A DNA stretch of 64,000 nt from an uncultured Roseibium sp. (lineage in GTDB: Bacteria; Pseudomonadota; Alphaproteobacteria; Rhizobiales; Stappiaceae): the NCBI RefSeq assembly GCF_963669205.1, contig NZ_OY769915.1, positions 6,032,501 through 6,096,500 of the forward strand, given 5' to 3'. Under the pieces are notes generated by a model. It did not search any database, had not been told where the DNA came from, and was given only the letters and a program-made list of their open reading frames with translations. Made by a program: the position numbers and the translations under genes. Below are positions 17,820-26,492 of the stretch, one piece after another. Every line of letters begins with the position of its first letter. Within the stretch, counting starts at the first letter, position 1.

Positions 17820-19082
17820 TTATTCGAAAACAGCGCCCGGGTTGTCGAGGCTGTCCGACCCTTCAAACGCAATTGCGTCGAGCCCTAGGACCTTGACCAC
17901 ACGTTCGATGGAAGCTGTCTGGTCGACAAGGGCATCGACGGCGGCCTGTACGACCGCGTTGCCCTCTTCGTTGCCTTCGCCGATCATCTGGTCGTAGGCT
18001 TCGCCGCCGTCCGCGCGCACCTTCATGACTTCGAAGGCGGCCAGTGTGGCATCGAGCTTCAGCTTCATTTCTTCGGCAAGCTCCGGATCCTTTTCAGCGA
18101 CGAGATCCGCCAGGGACGCGCCCGCGACGTCGTTGCCGAGCGGGCTTGCATAGGAGCCGAAATAGACGTTGCGGATGCCGATAACATCATTCAGATGGGA
18201 CATGTGCGTGTTGTCCGCGAAGCAGTCATGCTCTTCTTCCGGATCGTGCAGCAACAGTCCGAGCTTGATGCGCTCACCGGCCAGTTCGCCGTAGGACAGC
18301 GAGCCCATGCCGGTCAGGATCGTTGCAAGGCCGCCGGTCTCTCCCTTTGCCTCCAGCTCTTCCCGTGCCGCACCGCCCGGCTGCCAGGCCGCGGCCATTT
18401 CTTCCAGATCGGAAATCAGGAGATCGGTAACCGCCTGCAGATACTGGATCCGGCGCTCGCAATTGCCACCGGTGCAGTTCTCCGGATCGAAATCGGTCGC
18501 CGGCCGCGCACCGGCGCCCGCATCGGTGCCGTTGAGATCCTGGCCCCAGAGCATGAATTCGACGGCATGATATCCGGTGACCACGTTCGCCTCGACCTCA
18601 CCGGCTTCCTGCAACTGGTCTGCGAGAAGAGAGGCGGTGATTGTGCTTGCGTCGATCGTCTCGCCGCCGGCCTTCAGGGACGGATTGGCAATCAGGTTGG
18701 CGGCATAGAACGGATTTTCTTCCGATTCATCCCCATAGGACGCGTCGACATAGTCGATCAGGCCTTCGTCGAGCGGCCAGGCATTCACCTTGCCTTCCCA
18801 GTCATCCACGATGGCATTGCCGAAACGGTAGGCTTCGGTCTGCTGGTAGGGGTTGCGTGCCTCAATCCACGCAGCCCGGGCGGCTCCCAGGTTTGCCTCG
18901 CTCGGCTCGGCAAGAAACGTGTCGATGGCAGCCTTCAGTTTTTTGGCGGTCGCGAGAGAATCCGCGTAGCTCGCCTGGGCTATGTCGCCGTAATTCGACA
19001 GGATGTCAGAAGGAGCTGCCGCCATCGCGGGTGTGACCAGCATGGCCGCTGCAGTCAGCAGCCCAGCCTTGAGTGTTGTCAT
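17820..19082 (-). CDS. Imelysin-family (M75) periplasmic protein, operon leader
   Basis: 420 aa with a signal peptide (GLLTAAAMLVTPAMAAAP). The family's GxHxxE motif is present as GYHAVEF (residues 170-176, with His172 and Glu175), and IDTFLAEPS / AAWIEARNPYQQTEAYRF match the conserved N-terminal block. It is the first gene of a four-gene operon with the di-heme protein, a second imelysin and DUF1513. An Irr-like box lies about 160 bp upstream, which fits iron control. The two imelysins differ strongly in sequence, so they are not recent duplicates. Confidence 0.9.
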   Translation of the reverse strand: MTTLKAGLLTAAAMLVTPAMAAAPSDILSNYGDIAQASYADSLATAKKLKAAIDTFLAEPSEANLGAARAAWIEARNPYQQTEAYRFGNAIVDDWEGKVNAWPLDEGLIDYVDASYGDESEENPFYAANLIANPSLKAGGETIDASTITASLLADQLQEAGEVEANVVTGYHAVEFMLWGQDLNGTDAGAGARPATDFDPENCTGGNCERRIQYLQAVTDLLISDLEEMAAAWQPGGAAREELEAKGETGGLATILTGMGSLSYGELAGERIKLGLLLHDPEEEHDCFADNTHMSHLNDVIGIRNVYFGSYASPLGNDVAGASLADLVAEKDPELAEEMKLKLDATLAAFEVMKVRADGGEAYDQMIGEGNEEGNAVVQAAVDALVDQTASIERVVKVLGLDAIAFEGSDSLDNPGAVFE

Positions 19083-19239
19083 GGGAAAATCCCCTTTTCA
19101 ATGCAACCGGAGGCATGAAACACCGCCCCGTATTTGTGCGAGAAATCCGAAATGCGCGACACAAGAAGAAGTCAGCGCCTCAGGTTGAAACCATTTCATG
19201 AGGGTAAATGTCAAGTTTAAAATATATAAAAATCAATAC

Positions 19240-19256
19240 TTTAGAACGATTCAAAA
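19240..19256. promoter_or_regulatory. Irr (ICE-type) iron control box
   Basis: TTTAGAA-CGA-TTCAAAA matches the rhizobial Irr operator TTTAGAA-N3-TTCTAAA at 13 of 14 arm positions. It lies in a very AT-rich stretch (19200-19290) between the divergent imelysin operon and the TerB-like gene. Irr is the heme-responsive Fur-family regulator of many alphaproteobacteria and can act positively or negatively depending on position. The rest of the 19083-19391 intergenic space shows no further clear sites. Confidence 0.6.
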
Positions 19257-19391
19257 AACTTGAGTAGAAAATACCTAATTTCATCCCCACTTTGGTTTTA
19301 TCGGCGGTTTTAACAAGTCTTTGATGCTCCAGCGGGAATGGTATAGCTATTGGAACCCAAGACGGGACGCCGAAGACAGGAAGAAAAAGAT

Positions 19392-19868
19392 ATGCTGAGT
19401 GCGCTCAAGAGCTTCGTCCGGGAGATCACGTTTGGTGACAACGGCAAGAAAACCTTTGCGGAAGACGACAAGCGTCTGGCCGCCGCCGCCTTGTTGTTTC
19501 ATCTGGTCGATATCGACGGGGTCATCGAGGAAAGCGAAAGCGCGAAACTGAGGGAAATCCTGCAACAGCATTACGAGCTCACCGACAAGGAAACGTCCGA
19601 ACTGATCGCCGCCGCAAGACAGCGCGACGAGGAAGCCGTTGATCTCTATGGGTTCACCTCGGTTCTGAAGAGAACCACCGACGAGGAAGAACGGCTCGCT
19701 ATCGTCGAAATGATGTGGGAGATCGTTTACGCGGACGGGCACGTCCACGAATTCGAGGACAATACGATCTGGCGTGTTGCCGAACTCCTCGGCGTTTCGA
19801 CCCGCGACCGCATGACCCTTCGTCACAAGGTGGCCCAGACCGCACCTGAGGACGAAGAGGGGTCCTGA
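19392..19868 (+). CDS. TerB-like (COG4103) family protein
   Basis: 158 aa from the ATG at 19392, which has GGAAGA about 9 bases upstream; a longer frame from a TTG at 19350 is less likely. The helical TerB pattern is clear: LAAAALLFHLVDIDGVIEE and, in the second half, MMWEIVYADGHVHEFED, each with an acidic metal-site-like motif. The role of stand-alone members is unknown despite the tellurite-resistance name. Its last codons (GGG TCC TGA) fall inside a 14-bp match to the end of the family A element. Confidence 0.8.
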   Translation: MLSALKSFVREITFGDNGKKTFAEDDKRLAAAALLFHLVDIDGVIEESESAKLREILQQHYELTDKETSELIAAARQRDEEAVDLYGFTSVLKRTTDEEERLAIVEMMWEIVYADGHVHEFEDNTIWRVAELLGVSTRDRMTLRHKVAQTAPEDEEGS

Positions 19869-19873
19869 CCCTA
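19860..19873. repeat. Solo end of a family A element
   Basis: GGGTCCTGACCCTA here is identical to 14 bases at the right end of the full element at 58760-59028. No other part of the element is recognisable on either side. It overlaps the stop codon of the TerB-like gene. A chance match of 14 bases in this window is improbable, so a remnant or an empty target bearing a partial end is the better reading. Confidence 0.45.
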
Positions 19874-19996
19874 AGAAAATCTGACAAGCCCCGAAGCACA
19901 ACCAAACAGCGTATGTTTCTCTGGTTTCGGCGTTTTCTTTGAACCCGCAGTGCAACGGGGGTCGATTTTTGAAGCGAGCTCCCTCATATTTATGTC

Positions 19997-20752
19997 ATGA
20001 GATTTCAATCCAGCCCGGTGACCGGCCCCTCCAAGGTTTTGATCGTCCTGCACCAGGAGACATCTTCTCCCGGCCGCGTCGGCCAGGAACTTGTGAAGCG
20101 CGGCTTCACCCTTGATATTCGCAAGCCCCGTTTTGGCGACACGCTGCCCGACACGATGGCCGGCCACGCCGGAGCGGTGATCTTCGGCGGACCGATGAGC
20201 GCAAACGATCCCGACGGCTTCGTTCACAAGGAAATCGACTGGATCAAGGTTCCCCTGAAAGAGCAAAAACCCTTCCTGGGGATTTGCCTTGGCGCCCAGA
20301 TGATGGTCAGGCATCTCGGTGGAACCGTTGCCGGACACCGCGATGAACTGGTGGAGATCGGTTACTACCCGCTGAAACCGACACCGGCGGGTAAGGATCT
20401 GATGACTTGGCCCGAGAAAGTCTACCAGTGGCACCGGGAAGGCTTCGATTGTCCGCGCGGAGCAGAACTGCTGGCTGCGGGTCCGACCTATCCAAACCAG
20501 GCGATCCGTGTCGGCCCGTCCGCATACGGTATCCAGTTTCACCCCGAACTGACCCACCAGATGATGGTCAAGTGGACCACCAAGGCAGCCCCGCGCATGG
20601 AGCTGCCCGGCGCGCAGCAGCGCCGCGATCATTTCGCCGGCCGCTTCGTCTATGATCCTGCGGTCAGGAGATGGCTCAACAGCTTTCTCGACATCTGGAT
20701 CGGAACCGCTGAGGCACCTGTACAGCATTCGCAGCTGAAGGCTGCAGAGTAG
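19997..20752 (+). CDS. Class I glutamine amidotransferase
   Basis: 251 aa. The class I GATase triad is visible: Cys97 in LGICLGAQ, His182 and Glu184 in YGIQFHPELT. The oxyanion motif FGGPMS is near residue 63. Members of this stand-alone group (GuaA-N-like) are often called GMP synthase-glutamine amidotransferase domain proteins, but no synthase partner is adjacent. The acceptor is therefore unknown; gamma-glutamyl hydrolysis is an alternative. It is convergent with the clpP-like gene. Confidence 0.87.
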   Translation: MRFQSSPVTGPSKVLIVLHQETSSPGRVGQELVKRGFTLDIRKPRFGDTLPDTMAGHAGAVIFGGPMSANDPDGFVHKEIDWIKVPLKEQKPFLGICLGAQMMVRHLGGTVAGHRDELVEIGYYPLKPTPAGKDLMTWPEKVYQWHREGFDCPRGAELLAAGPTYPNQAIRVGPSAYGIQFHPELTHQMMVKWTTKAAPRMELPGAQQRRDHFAGRFVYDPAVRRWLNSFLDIWIGTAEAPVQHSQLKAAE

Positions 20753-20762
20753 GCGTCTGGCC

Positions 20763-21386
20763 TTAGCGCTCGGCTGTTGGTTCCAGACATACCCGGGGTT
20801 CACTCAGTATCCGGTCGATCAGGCCCCACTCCAGAGCTTCTTCTGCGGTCATAAAACGATCCCGGTCCATCGCCTGATCAAATTCCTCGTATGAGCGCCC
20901 GCAATGCTCTGAATAGAGCCGCGTCATCCGGTGTTTGGTCCGCTGGATTTCTTCGGCATGAATGAAAATGTCAGAGGCCTGACCCTGAAAGCCCCCTGAC
21001 GGTTGATGAATGAGAATGTTGGCATTGGGCAACGCTGCGCGTTTTCCTGGTTCGCCCGCCATCAGAAGAAAAGATCCCATTGAGCGCGCGGTGCCCATGC
21101 AAAGGGTTTCCACCGGTGCTCGGATGAAGCGCATGGTGTCGTACATCGCTAACCCGCTCGTCACCACACCACCAGGGGAATTGATGTAAAGGCTGATCGG
21201 CTTTTCCGGGTTTTCCGCCTCAAGAAAAAGCAACTGCGCACAGACAAGTGCCGACACCGCGTCATTCACTTCCCCATTCAGAAAAATGATCCGTTCCCTC
21301 AATAGTCGAGAGTAAATGTCAAAGGACCTTTCTCCTCTGCTGGTCTGCTCAACGACCATGGGGACGAGCTGCATCGCTTCGCGCAT
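20763..21386 (-). CDS. ClpP-family serine protease paralog
   Basis: 207 aa. The ClpP fold is clear, with catalytic Ser102 (GTARSMGSFLL), His127 (ILIHQPSGG) and an Asp in DRDRF near 174-176. The usual GQAASMGS is altered to GTARSMGS, so it is a diverged paralog rather than the housekeeping ClpP, and no clpX or tig gene is near. It is the last gene of a probable ArsR-SRPBCC-ClpP operon (44-bp gap from the SRPBCC gene), which suggests conditional expression. Whether it assembles with ClpX or with the main ClpP is unknown. Confidence 0.88.
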   Translation of the reverse strand: MREAMQLVPMVVEQTSRGERSFDIYSRLLRERIIFLNGEVNDAVSALVCAQLLFLEAENPEKPISLYINSPGGVVTSGLAMYDTMRFIRAPVETLCMGTARSMGSFLLMAGEPGKRAALPNANILIHQPSGGFQGQASDIFIHAEEIQRTKHRMTRLYSEHCGRSYEEFDQAMDRDRFMTAEEALEWGLIDRILSEPRVCLEPTAER

Positions 21387-21430
21387 CGGCGAACTCCAGA
21401 CATTTCAATTTGGTTCAGGTTTCCGCCGTT

Positions 21431-21790
21431 TCAGGCAGACATCTTGAGCGGCAAGGTGTTGCTGTTGGCCGCAGCCATGGACAAGCACGCCGCCTTCGCA
21501 TCATTCAGTCGGTGAATAATGCGCAATCTGGTCCCACCAGCCGAACTCGGTGAGATTCGGAACGTTACCGTGCTTTCCAGAAATGGAGGCGTGTCCTCCC
21601 GCAATTGGTAACAAAGCTCCCGGCCGGGCACCACGCGGCTGGCCAAAGGCTCTGCAAGTTTGTCTGTCGGAAGCCATTTTTCCCTAAACTCCGGAATGCT
21701 GAGCGCTCTCCAGACTTTTTGCGGAGGCTCACTGATTTCGAAGTCGAGTTCGATTCCATCCACCTCATTACCAATTTCAACGCCGGTCAT
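21431..21790 (-). CDS. SRPBCC/AHSA1-domain protein
   Basis: 119 aa, somewhat short for the family (usually 140-160). The typical start ISEPPQKVWRALSIPEFREKWLP and the beta-strand pattern CYQLREDTPPFLESTVTFRI support a START-like ligand-binding fold. It overlaps the ArsR gene by four bases, the common ArsR-SRPBCC pairing in which the two are co-regulated. The ligand is unknown. Confidence 0.8.
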   Translation of the reverse strand: MTGVEIGNEVDGIELDFEISEPPQKVWRALSIPEFREKWLPTDKLAEPLASRVVPGRELCYQLREDTPPFLESTVTFRISPSSAGGTRLRIIHRLNDAKAACLSMAAANSNTLPLKMSA

Positions 21791-22101
21791 TGGTCCATTT
21801 CCTTTAGCAAATCCTTGAGCGTTTCCACCCGTTCAGGCCAGAAGGCTCGATACTTCGCAAACCATTGCGCGATATGCGTCAAACCCTTGGGATCAACAGA
21901 GTAATTCACAAACCGACCCTGACGCTCCTCTCTTACAAGTTGCGCTTTTCGAAGAACAGCGAGGTGTTGGGACATTGCGGGTTGGCTGATTTCCAAACCC
22001 TGCCGCAATTCACTGGCGTTCTTGCCACCGTTCGCCAGTTTCTCAAAAATACTCCGCCGGGTCGGATCGGCGAGCGCACGGAAAATATCGTTCTCAATCA
22101 T
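21787..22101 (-). CDS. ArsR-family transcriptional regulator
   Basis: 104 aa winged-helix regulator: FRALADPTRRSIFEKLANGG, the recognition helix SQPAMSQHLAVLRKAQLV and the wing EERQGRFVNYSVDPKGL. No metal-binding cysteine pair (CxC) is seen, so it is not an arsenic sensor. It resembles the SdpR-like group that pairs with SRPBCC proteins. A long palindrome directly upstream of its start codon is likely its own operator, so the three-gene operon should be autorepressed. Confidence 0.9.
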   Translation of the reverse strand: MIENDIFRALADPTRRSIFEKLANGGKNASELRQGLEISQPAMSQHLAVLRKAQLVREERQGRFVNYSVDPKGLTHIAQWFAKYRAFWPERVETLKDLLKEMDQ

Positions 22102-22102
22102 C

Positions 22103-22132
22103 GTAATATATAAGCATGCACTTATGTATTAC
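22103..22132. promoter_or_regulatory. ArsR autoregulatory palindrome
   Basis: Two 12-base arms with one mismatch flank a 6-base centre: GTAATA-t-ATAAG, catgca, then CTTAT-g-TATTAC. The site begins one base upstream of the ArsR start codon, so a bound repressor would block transcription or a near-leaderless start. The size and symmetry fit operators of dimeric ArsR proteins. Confidence 0.65.
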
Positions 22133-22263
22133 GCAAGCCGAAATCTCTATCGGCAAAATAAGCTGGGAAACCCTTCTTCCTGGCGCATCTAAGCAACCGG
22201 GAAACGGCCGCGCAGTGGGTCGTGCGCACCGCCGTTCCCCTGCTCAAAGATTTTAGGACAAGT

Positions 22264-22860
22264 CTACTTGATCCGTGCGTCCTCTACCGGATAGCCGAGA
22301 CCCCCCTGTTCGCCGAAATTCTCCAGGTGGCATTCGCTGCAGGCGCTGATCACGTTGACCGCCTGCGGTGATCCGTTCGGCGCGACCATCATGTAGTACC
22401 AGTCACCGGTTTCCGGTGACGTGCCGGCGGCAACCTTCTCCATCAGGAACAGCGGGCCTTTGCTCACCTTGCCGTCATCACCGATGGCAAAGGATTCCTT
22501 TGCAATCCGGGTTCCGGCGGGAACCACCACGTTTTCCGCCTTGTATTTGAGATATTCATCCGCCCCGATCGAATTCACGTAGGTCATCAGGAACCGCCCG
22601 CCGTGAAATCCCGGCGCAGCCGGAAAGGCGCTGGCCTTGGTCCAGCCGGGGTAATCCTTCACGAACGCCTCCGGGATCCATCTCTTCGGACCTTTCTGAT
22701 ACCCGGCCTGCAGATCCGCTTTCAGACAGTCGTAAACCGCCTCGGCTTCGTCACCGGTCAATTCGTAGCCCGGTTTCTGGACATCGCACGCCGCGTGGGC
22801 GGCGGTCGTCAGGACAAGGGATGCAATCGCACCGCCCAGCCAAACAGATAGCTTCCTCAT
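22264..22860 (-). CDS. Cytochrome P460-family protein
   Basis: 198 aa with a signal peptide (SLVLTTAAHAACD). The single heme c motif CSECH is near the C-terminus (174-178), the hallmark of P460/cytochrome c'-beta proteins, and HGGRFLMTYVNSIGADEYLKY fits the N-terminal strands. P460 proteins oxidise hydroxylamine or bind NO; the family's heme-crosslinking lysine cannot be assigned confidently here. It is a lone gene, and its job in this organism is not clear. Confidence 0.82.
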   Translation of the reverse strand: MRKLSVWLGGAIASLVLTTAAHAACDVQKPGYELTGDEAEAVYDCLKADLQAGYQKGPKRWIPEAFVKDYPGWTKASAFPAAPGFHGGRFLMTYVNSIGADEYLKYKAENVVVPAGTRIAKESFAIGDDGKVSKGPLFLMEKVAAGTSPETGDWYYMMVAPNGSPQAVNVISACSECHLENFGEQGGLGYPVEDARIK

Positions 22861-23052
22861 TGTTCTCTCCCTTCGCTAACGCCTCTTTTCAGGGGCCTGG
22901 CCGGAAGAGTGTCCGCCTGCAGAACACGAGACTACAATTCACATGACAGGTGATCGCATGTGAATTTGCGTGATAGGCAAGATTTTTAGAATAAATTACA
23001 AGTATCTAGCGGGCAGATCGCAGCAAAGTGCAACCTGCTCACCTTTTCTCGA

Positions 23053-23208
23053 TCAATTTTCGAAGACCACGAGAAGGTCTTTTGCATCGATTTGGGCACC
23101 CGGCGTGACCAGAACTTCCTTGATCGTGCCGTCTCTTTCGGCATGAAGCGCCGTTTCCATTTTCATCGCTTCGATGGAGACAAGCACGTCTCCGGCCGTC
23201 ACCTGCTG
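23053..23208 (-). pseudogene. pyc: Out-of-frame C-terminal biotin domain of pyruvate carboxylase
   Basis: This 51-codon frame continues the pyruvate carboxylase gene in another reading frame. It encodes QQVTAGDVLVSIEAMKMETA and the rest of a biotinyl domain ending in LLVVFEN, and holds the EAMKM biotinylation lysine. It overlaps the end of the main frame, which stops at 23199. The join needs one extra base near 23209-23210. If the indel is real, the enzyme lacks its biotin carrier. Confidence 0.85.
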
Positions 23209-26200
23209 CCGGAAGAGATGGCCACCGTGGAAATCACACCCGGCATCGGAGCGCCGACATGGGCCGCGTTGCCGTCTTCCGCCTTGCGCATTGCCGCGGC
23301 GCCTGTTGCGCCGTGCGCCCGGTCCGGCACCTTGACGTTGCGCGGCTGGCCGTTCAGCTCGAAAAAGACTTTCTTTTCGCCCTTCTCGTCCGTCTCGCCG
23401 ATCGCCTGGCAGTGCACGACCAGCGTCTTGCCCGGCTCCAGATCGACAAAGACCTCTTCGCCCGCTTCCAGACCGTAGAAATAGACTGGCGTGGGCAGAA
23501 CCGAGGTCGGTCCGTACTGCTGCTGCGCCTTGTCGAAATCGGTAAAGACCTTGGGATACATGAGATAGGAAGCAAGGTCGGTATCATCGACATCGCGCCC
23601 GATCGCCTCCCCCGCGGTTTGCCGCTCCGCGTCGAGATCCGCGTCCGCAAGGAGCGACCCGGGACGAACGGTGATCGGCGCTTCGCCCTTGAGCACCTTC
23701 GCCTGCAGCGCTGCCGGCCATCCGCCTGGTGACTGGCCGAGATCCCCGTGAAGCATCTTCACGACGCTGTCCGGAAAGGCCACGTCCTTGGCCGGGTCCT
23801 CGACCTCCGGAACGCTCAGCCCCTGGCTGACCATCATCAGCGCCATGTCGCCAACCACCTTGGAAGACGGTGTCACCTTGACGATGTCGCCGAACATCAT
23901 GTTGACGTCGGCATAGGCCTGGGCCACTTCGTGCCAGCGCGTTTCCAGACCAAGCGAGCGGGCCTGTTCCTTGAGGTTGGTGAACTGGCCGCCGGGCATC
24001 TCGTGCAGGTAGACTTCCGACGCACCGAAGCGAAGATCGCTCTCAAAGGCCCGGTACTGCGTGCGCACGGCCTCCCAGTAGAACGAAATCTGCCGGATCG
24101 TCTTTGCGTCGAGACCCGTGTCCCGGTCGCTGCCTCTCAGGGCTTCGACGATCGAGCCGAGGCACGGCTGGGACGTCAGTCCCGAAAGCGCGTCCATGGC
24201 CGCATCGACGGCATCGGCACCGGCCTCCACGGCCGCCAGTACGGTCGCCGCCGCGATACCGGACGTGTCATGCGTATGGAAGTGGATCGGAAGACCCGAT
24301 TCCTCTTTCAGCGCCTTGATCAGAACCCTGGCGGCCTCGGGCTTCAGCAGCCCCGCCATATCCTTGATCCCGAGGATATGTGCGCCTGCCGCTTCCAGTT
24401 CCTTTGCAAGGCCGACATAGTACTTCAGGTCATATTTCGGCCGGGCGCTGTCCAGCATGTCGCCGGTATAGCAGAGGACGCCTTCGCAGAGCTTGTTCGC
24501 CTCCTGCACCGCATCCATCGACACGCGCATGTTCTCGACCCAGTTGAGGCAGTCGAACACGCGGAACAGATCGATCCCGTTGTCCGCCGCTTCCTTGACG
24601 AAGAACTTGACGACATTGTCGGGATAGTTCGTGTAACCGACACCGTTGGAGCCGCGCAGCAGCATCTGAAGCAGAATGTTCGGCGCTTTTTCCCGGATGT
24701 GATGCAACCGCTCCCATGGGCTTTCGGTCAGAAACCGCATGGCGACGTCGAAAGTCGCGCCGCCCCAGCACTCCAGCGAGAACAGCGTCGGCAGACCGAC
24801 CGCATAGGCGTCCGCGATGTTGACGATGTCATGGGTCCGCATGCGCGTTGCCAGCAGCGACTGGTGACCGTCGCGCATCGTCGTGTCGGTGATCAGCGCG
24901 CGCTTCTGGTCCTTCATCCAGTCGGCGAAGCCCTTGGGACCGAGCGCGTCGAGAAGCTGCCGCGTGCCTTCCGGTTTGTCGTCGCCGAAATCGGGCACGA
25001 CGGGCGCGGCCACATCTTTCGGAGGACGCACCCGGTTTTTCGTTTCCGGGTGACCGTTGACCGAAACGTCCGCGATATAGGTCAGGAGCTTGGTCGCCCG
25101 GTCCTGCCGCTTGGTCTGTTCGAACAGTGCAGGCGTCTCGTCGATGAACCGGGTCGTGTAATTCTTGGCTCGGAAATCGGCGTGGTCGATGATGTTCTCC
25201 AGGAACACCAGGTTGGTCGCAACGCCCCGGATGCGGAATTCGCGCAAGGCGCGGTCCATCCGCTTGCGGGCGTCCTCCGCGGTCGGCGCCCAAGCGGTGA
25301 CCTTCTCAAGAAGCGGATCGTAGAAGCGGGTGATCACGGCGCCCGAATAGGCGGTCCCGCCGTCAAGACGAATGCCGAAACCGGTCGCCCCGCGATAGGC
25401 GGTGATGCGGCCGTAGTCGGGAATGAAGTTCTGTTCGGGATCTTCCGTCGTGATGCGGCATTGCAGGGCATGGCCGTTGAGACGGATTTTCTCCTGCACC
25501 GGCACGCCACTTTCCGGCGTACCGATCCTGGTACCTTCCGCGATGTGGATCTGCGCCTGAACGATATCGATCCCGGTAACTTCCTCGGTCACCGTATGTT
25601 CGACCTGAACACGCGGGTTCACCTCGATGAAGTAGATGGAGCCGGTGTCCGCATCCATCAGGAACTCGACCGTACCCGCGCCGCGATAGTTCACGGCACG
25701 GCCGATCTTCAGGCCGTATTCGCACAGCTCCGTGCGCTTTGCTTCGTCGAGATAGGGAGCCGGTGCGCGCTCGACCACCTTCTGATGCCGCCGCTGTATG
25801 GAACAGTCGCGTTCGAACAGGTGCACGACGTTCTCGCCGTCCCCGAGGATCTGAACCTCGACATGGCGCGCCCGCTGCACCAGTTTTTCAAGATAGATCT
25901 CGTCCTTGCCGAAAGCCGCCTTGGCCTCGCGCTTCGCCGCGAGCACTTCCTTTTCAAGCGTCGCCTCGTCCGGGATCACGCGCATGCCGCGGCCACCGCC
26001 GCCCCAGGAAGCCTTCAGCATCACCGGGTAGCCGATCTTCAGGGCCTGCTGCTTGATCTCCTCGATGTCGTCGGGAAGCGGTTCGGTCGCCGGCATCACC
26101 GGCACACCGGCTTCGATCGCCAGATTGCGGGCGGCGACCTTGTTGCCGAGACGCCGCATGGTGTCGGATTTCGGGCCGATGAAGGTGATGCCCGCCACCT

Positions 26201-26492
26201 CGCACGCATCCACGAATTCCGGGCTTTCCGACAACAGGCCGTAACCGGGGTGGATGGCATCGGCGCCGGCATGCCTGGCAACACGTATGATCTCGTCGAT
26301 GGACAGATAGGCCTCGATCGGACCGAGGCCCTTGCCGACCTGATAGGCTTCGTCGGCCTTGAAGCGATGCAGGGCAAGCTTGTCCTGTTCGGCATAGATT
26401 GCGACCGTTTTCAGGCCGAGTTCATTGGCGGCCCGGAACACCCTGATCGCAATTTCCGATCTGTTCGCAACGAGAATTTTTGTGATCGCCAA
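23199..26492 (-). CDS. pyc: Pyruvate carboxylase, frame broken before the biotin site
   Basis: About 1097 aa from a TTG at 26492 with a strong GGGAGAGGG site; an upstream TTG at 26537 has none. Domains: biotin carboxylase / ATP-grasp (KILVANRSEIAIR, then KASWGGGGRGM), carboxyltransferase (TDTTMRDGHQSLLATRMRT) and the start of the biotinyl domain (GAPMPGVISTVAISSG). It makes oxaloacetate from pyruvate, the main anaplerotic step. The frame ends in SGSR where the family reads SG-QQVTAG; a one-base loss at ~23209 shifts it. Full family length is about 1150 aa. No other part is damaged, so a sequencing error is plausible. Confidence 0.9.
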   Translation of the reverse strand: MAITKILVANRSEIAIRVFRAANELGLKTVAIYAEQDKLALHRFKADEAYQVGKGLGPIEAYLSIDEIIRVARHAGADAIHPGYGLLSESPEFVDACEVAGITFIGPKSDTMRRLGNKVAARNLAIEAGVPVMPATEPLPDDIEEIKQQALKIGYPVMLKASWGGGGRGMRVIPDEATLEKEVLAAKREAKAAFGKDEIYLEKLVQRARHVEVQILGDGENVVHLFERDCSIQRRHQKVVERAPAPYLDEAKRTELCEYGLKIGRAVNYRGAGTVEFLMDADTGSIYFIEVNPRVQVEHTVTEEVTGIDIVQAQIHIAEGTRIGTPESGVPVQEKIRLNGHALQCRITTEDPEQNFIPDYGRITAYRGATGFGIRLDGGTAYSGAVITRFYDPLLEKVTAWAPTAEDARKRMDRALREFRIRGVATNLVFLENIIDHADFRAKNYTTRFIDETPALFEQTKRQDRATKLLTYIADVSVNGHPETKNRVRPPKDVAAPVVPDFGDDKPEGTRQLLDALGPKGFADWMKDQKRALITDTTMRDGHQSLLATRMRTHDIVNIADAYAVGLPTLFSLECWGGATFDVAMRFLTESPWERLHHIREKAPNILLQMLLRGSNGVGYTNYPDNVVKFFVKEAADNGIDLFRVFDCLNWVENMRVSMDAVQEANKLCEGVLCYTGDMLDSARPKYDLKYYVGLAKELEAAGAHILGIKDMAGLLKPEAARVLIKALKEESGLPIHFHTHDTSGIAAATVLAAVEAGADAVDAAMDALSGLTSQPCLGSIVEALRGSDRDTGLDAKTIRQISFYWEAVRTQYRAFESDLRFGASEVYLHEMPGGQFTNLKEQARSLGLETRWHEVAQAYADVNMMFGDIVKVTPSSKVVGDMALMMVSQGLSVPEVEDPAKDVAFPDSVVKMLHGDLGQSPGGWPAALQAKVLKGEAPITVRPGSLLADADLDAERQTAGEAIGRDVDDTDLASYLMYPKVFTDFDKAQQQYGPTSVLPTPVYFYGLEAGEEVFVDLEPGKTLVVHCQAIGETDEKGEKKVFFELNGQPRNVKVPDRAHGATGAAAMRKAEDGNAAHVGAPMPGVISTVAISSGSR

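Noticed and set aside
15135..19082. The two imelysin genes as a recent tandem duplication
   Set aside because: They differ greatly in length and sequence and only one shows the GxHxxE motif clearly; an old paralogy is more likely.
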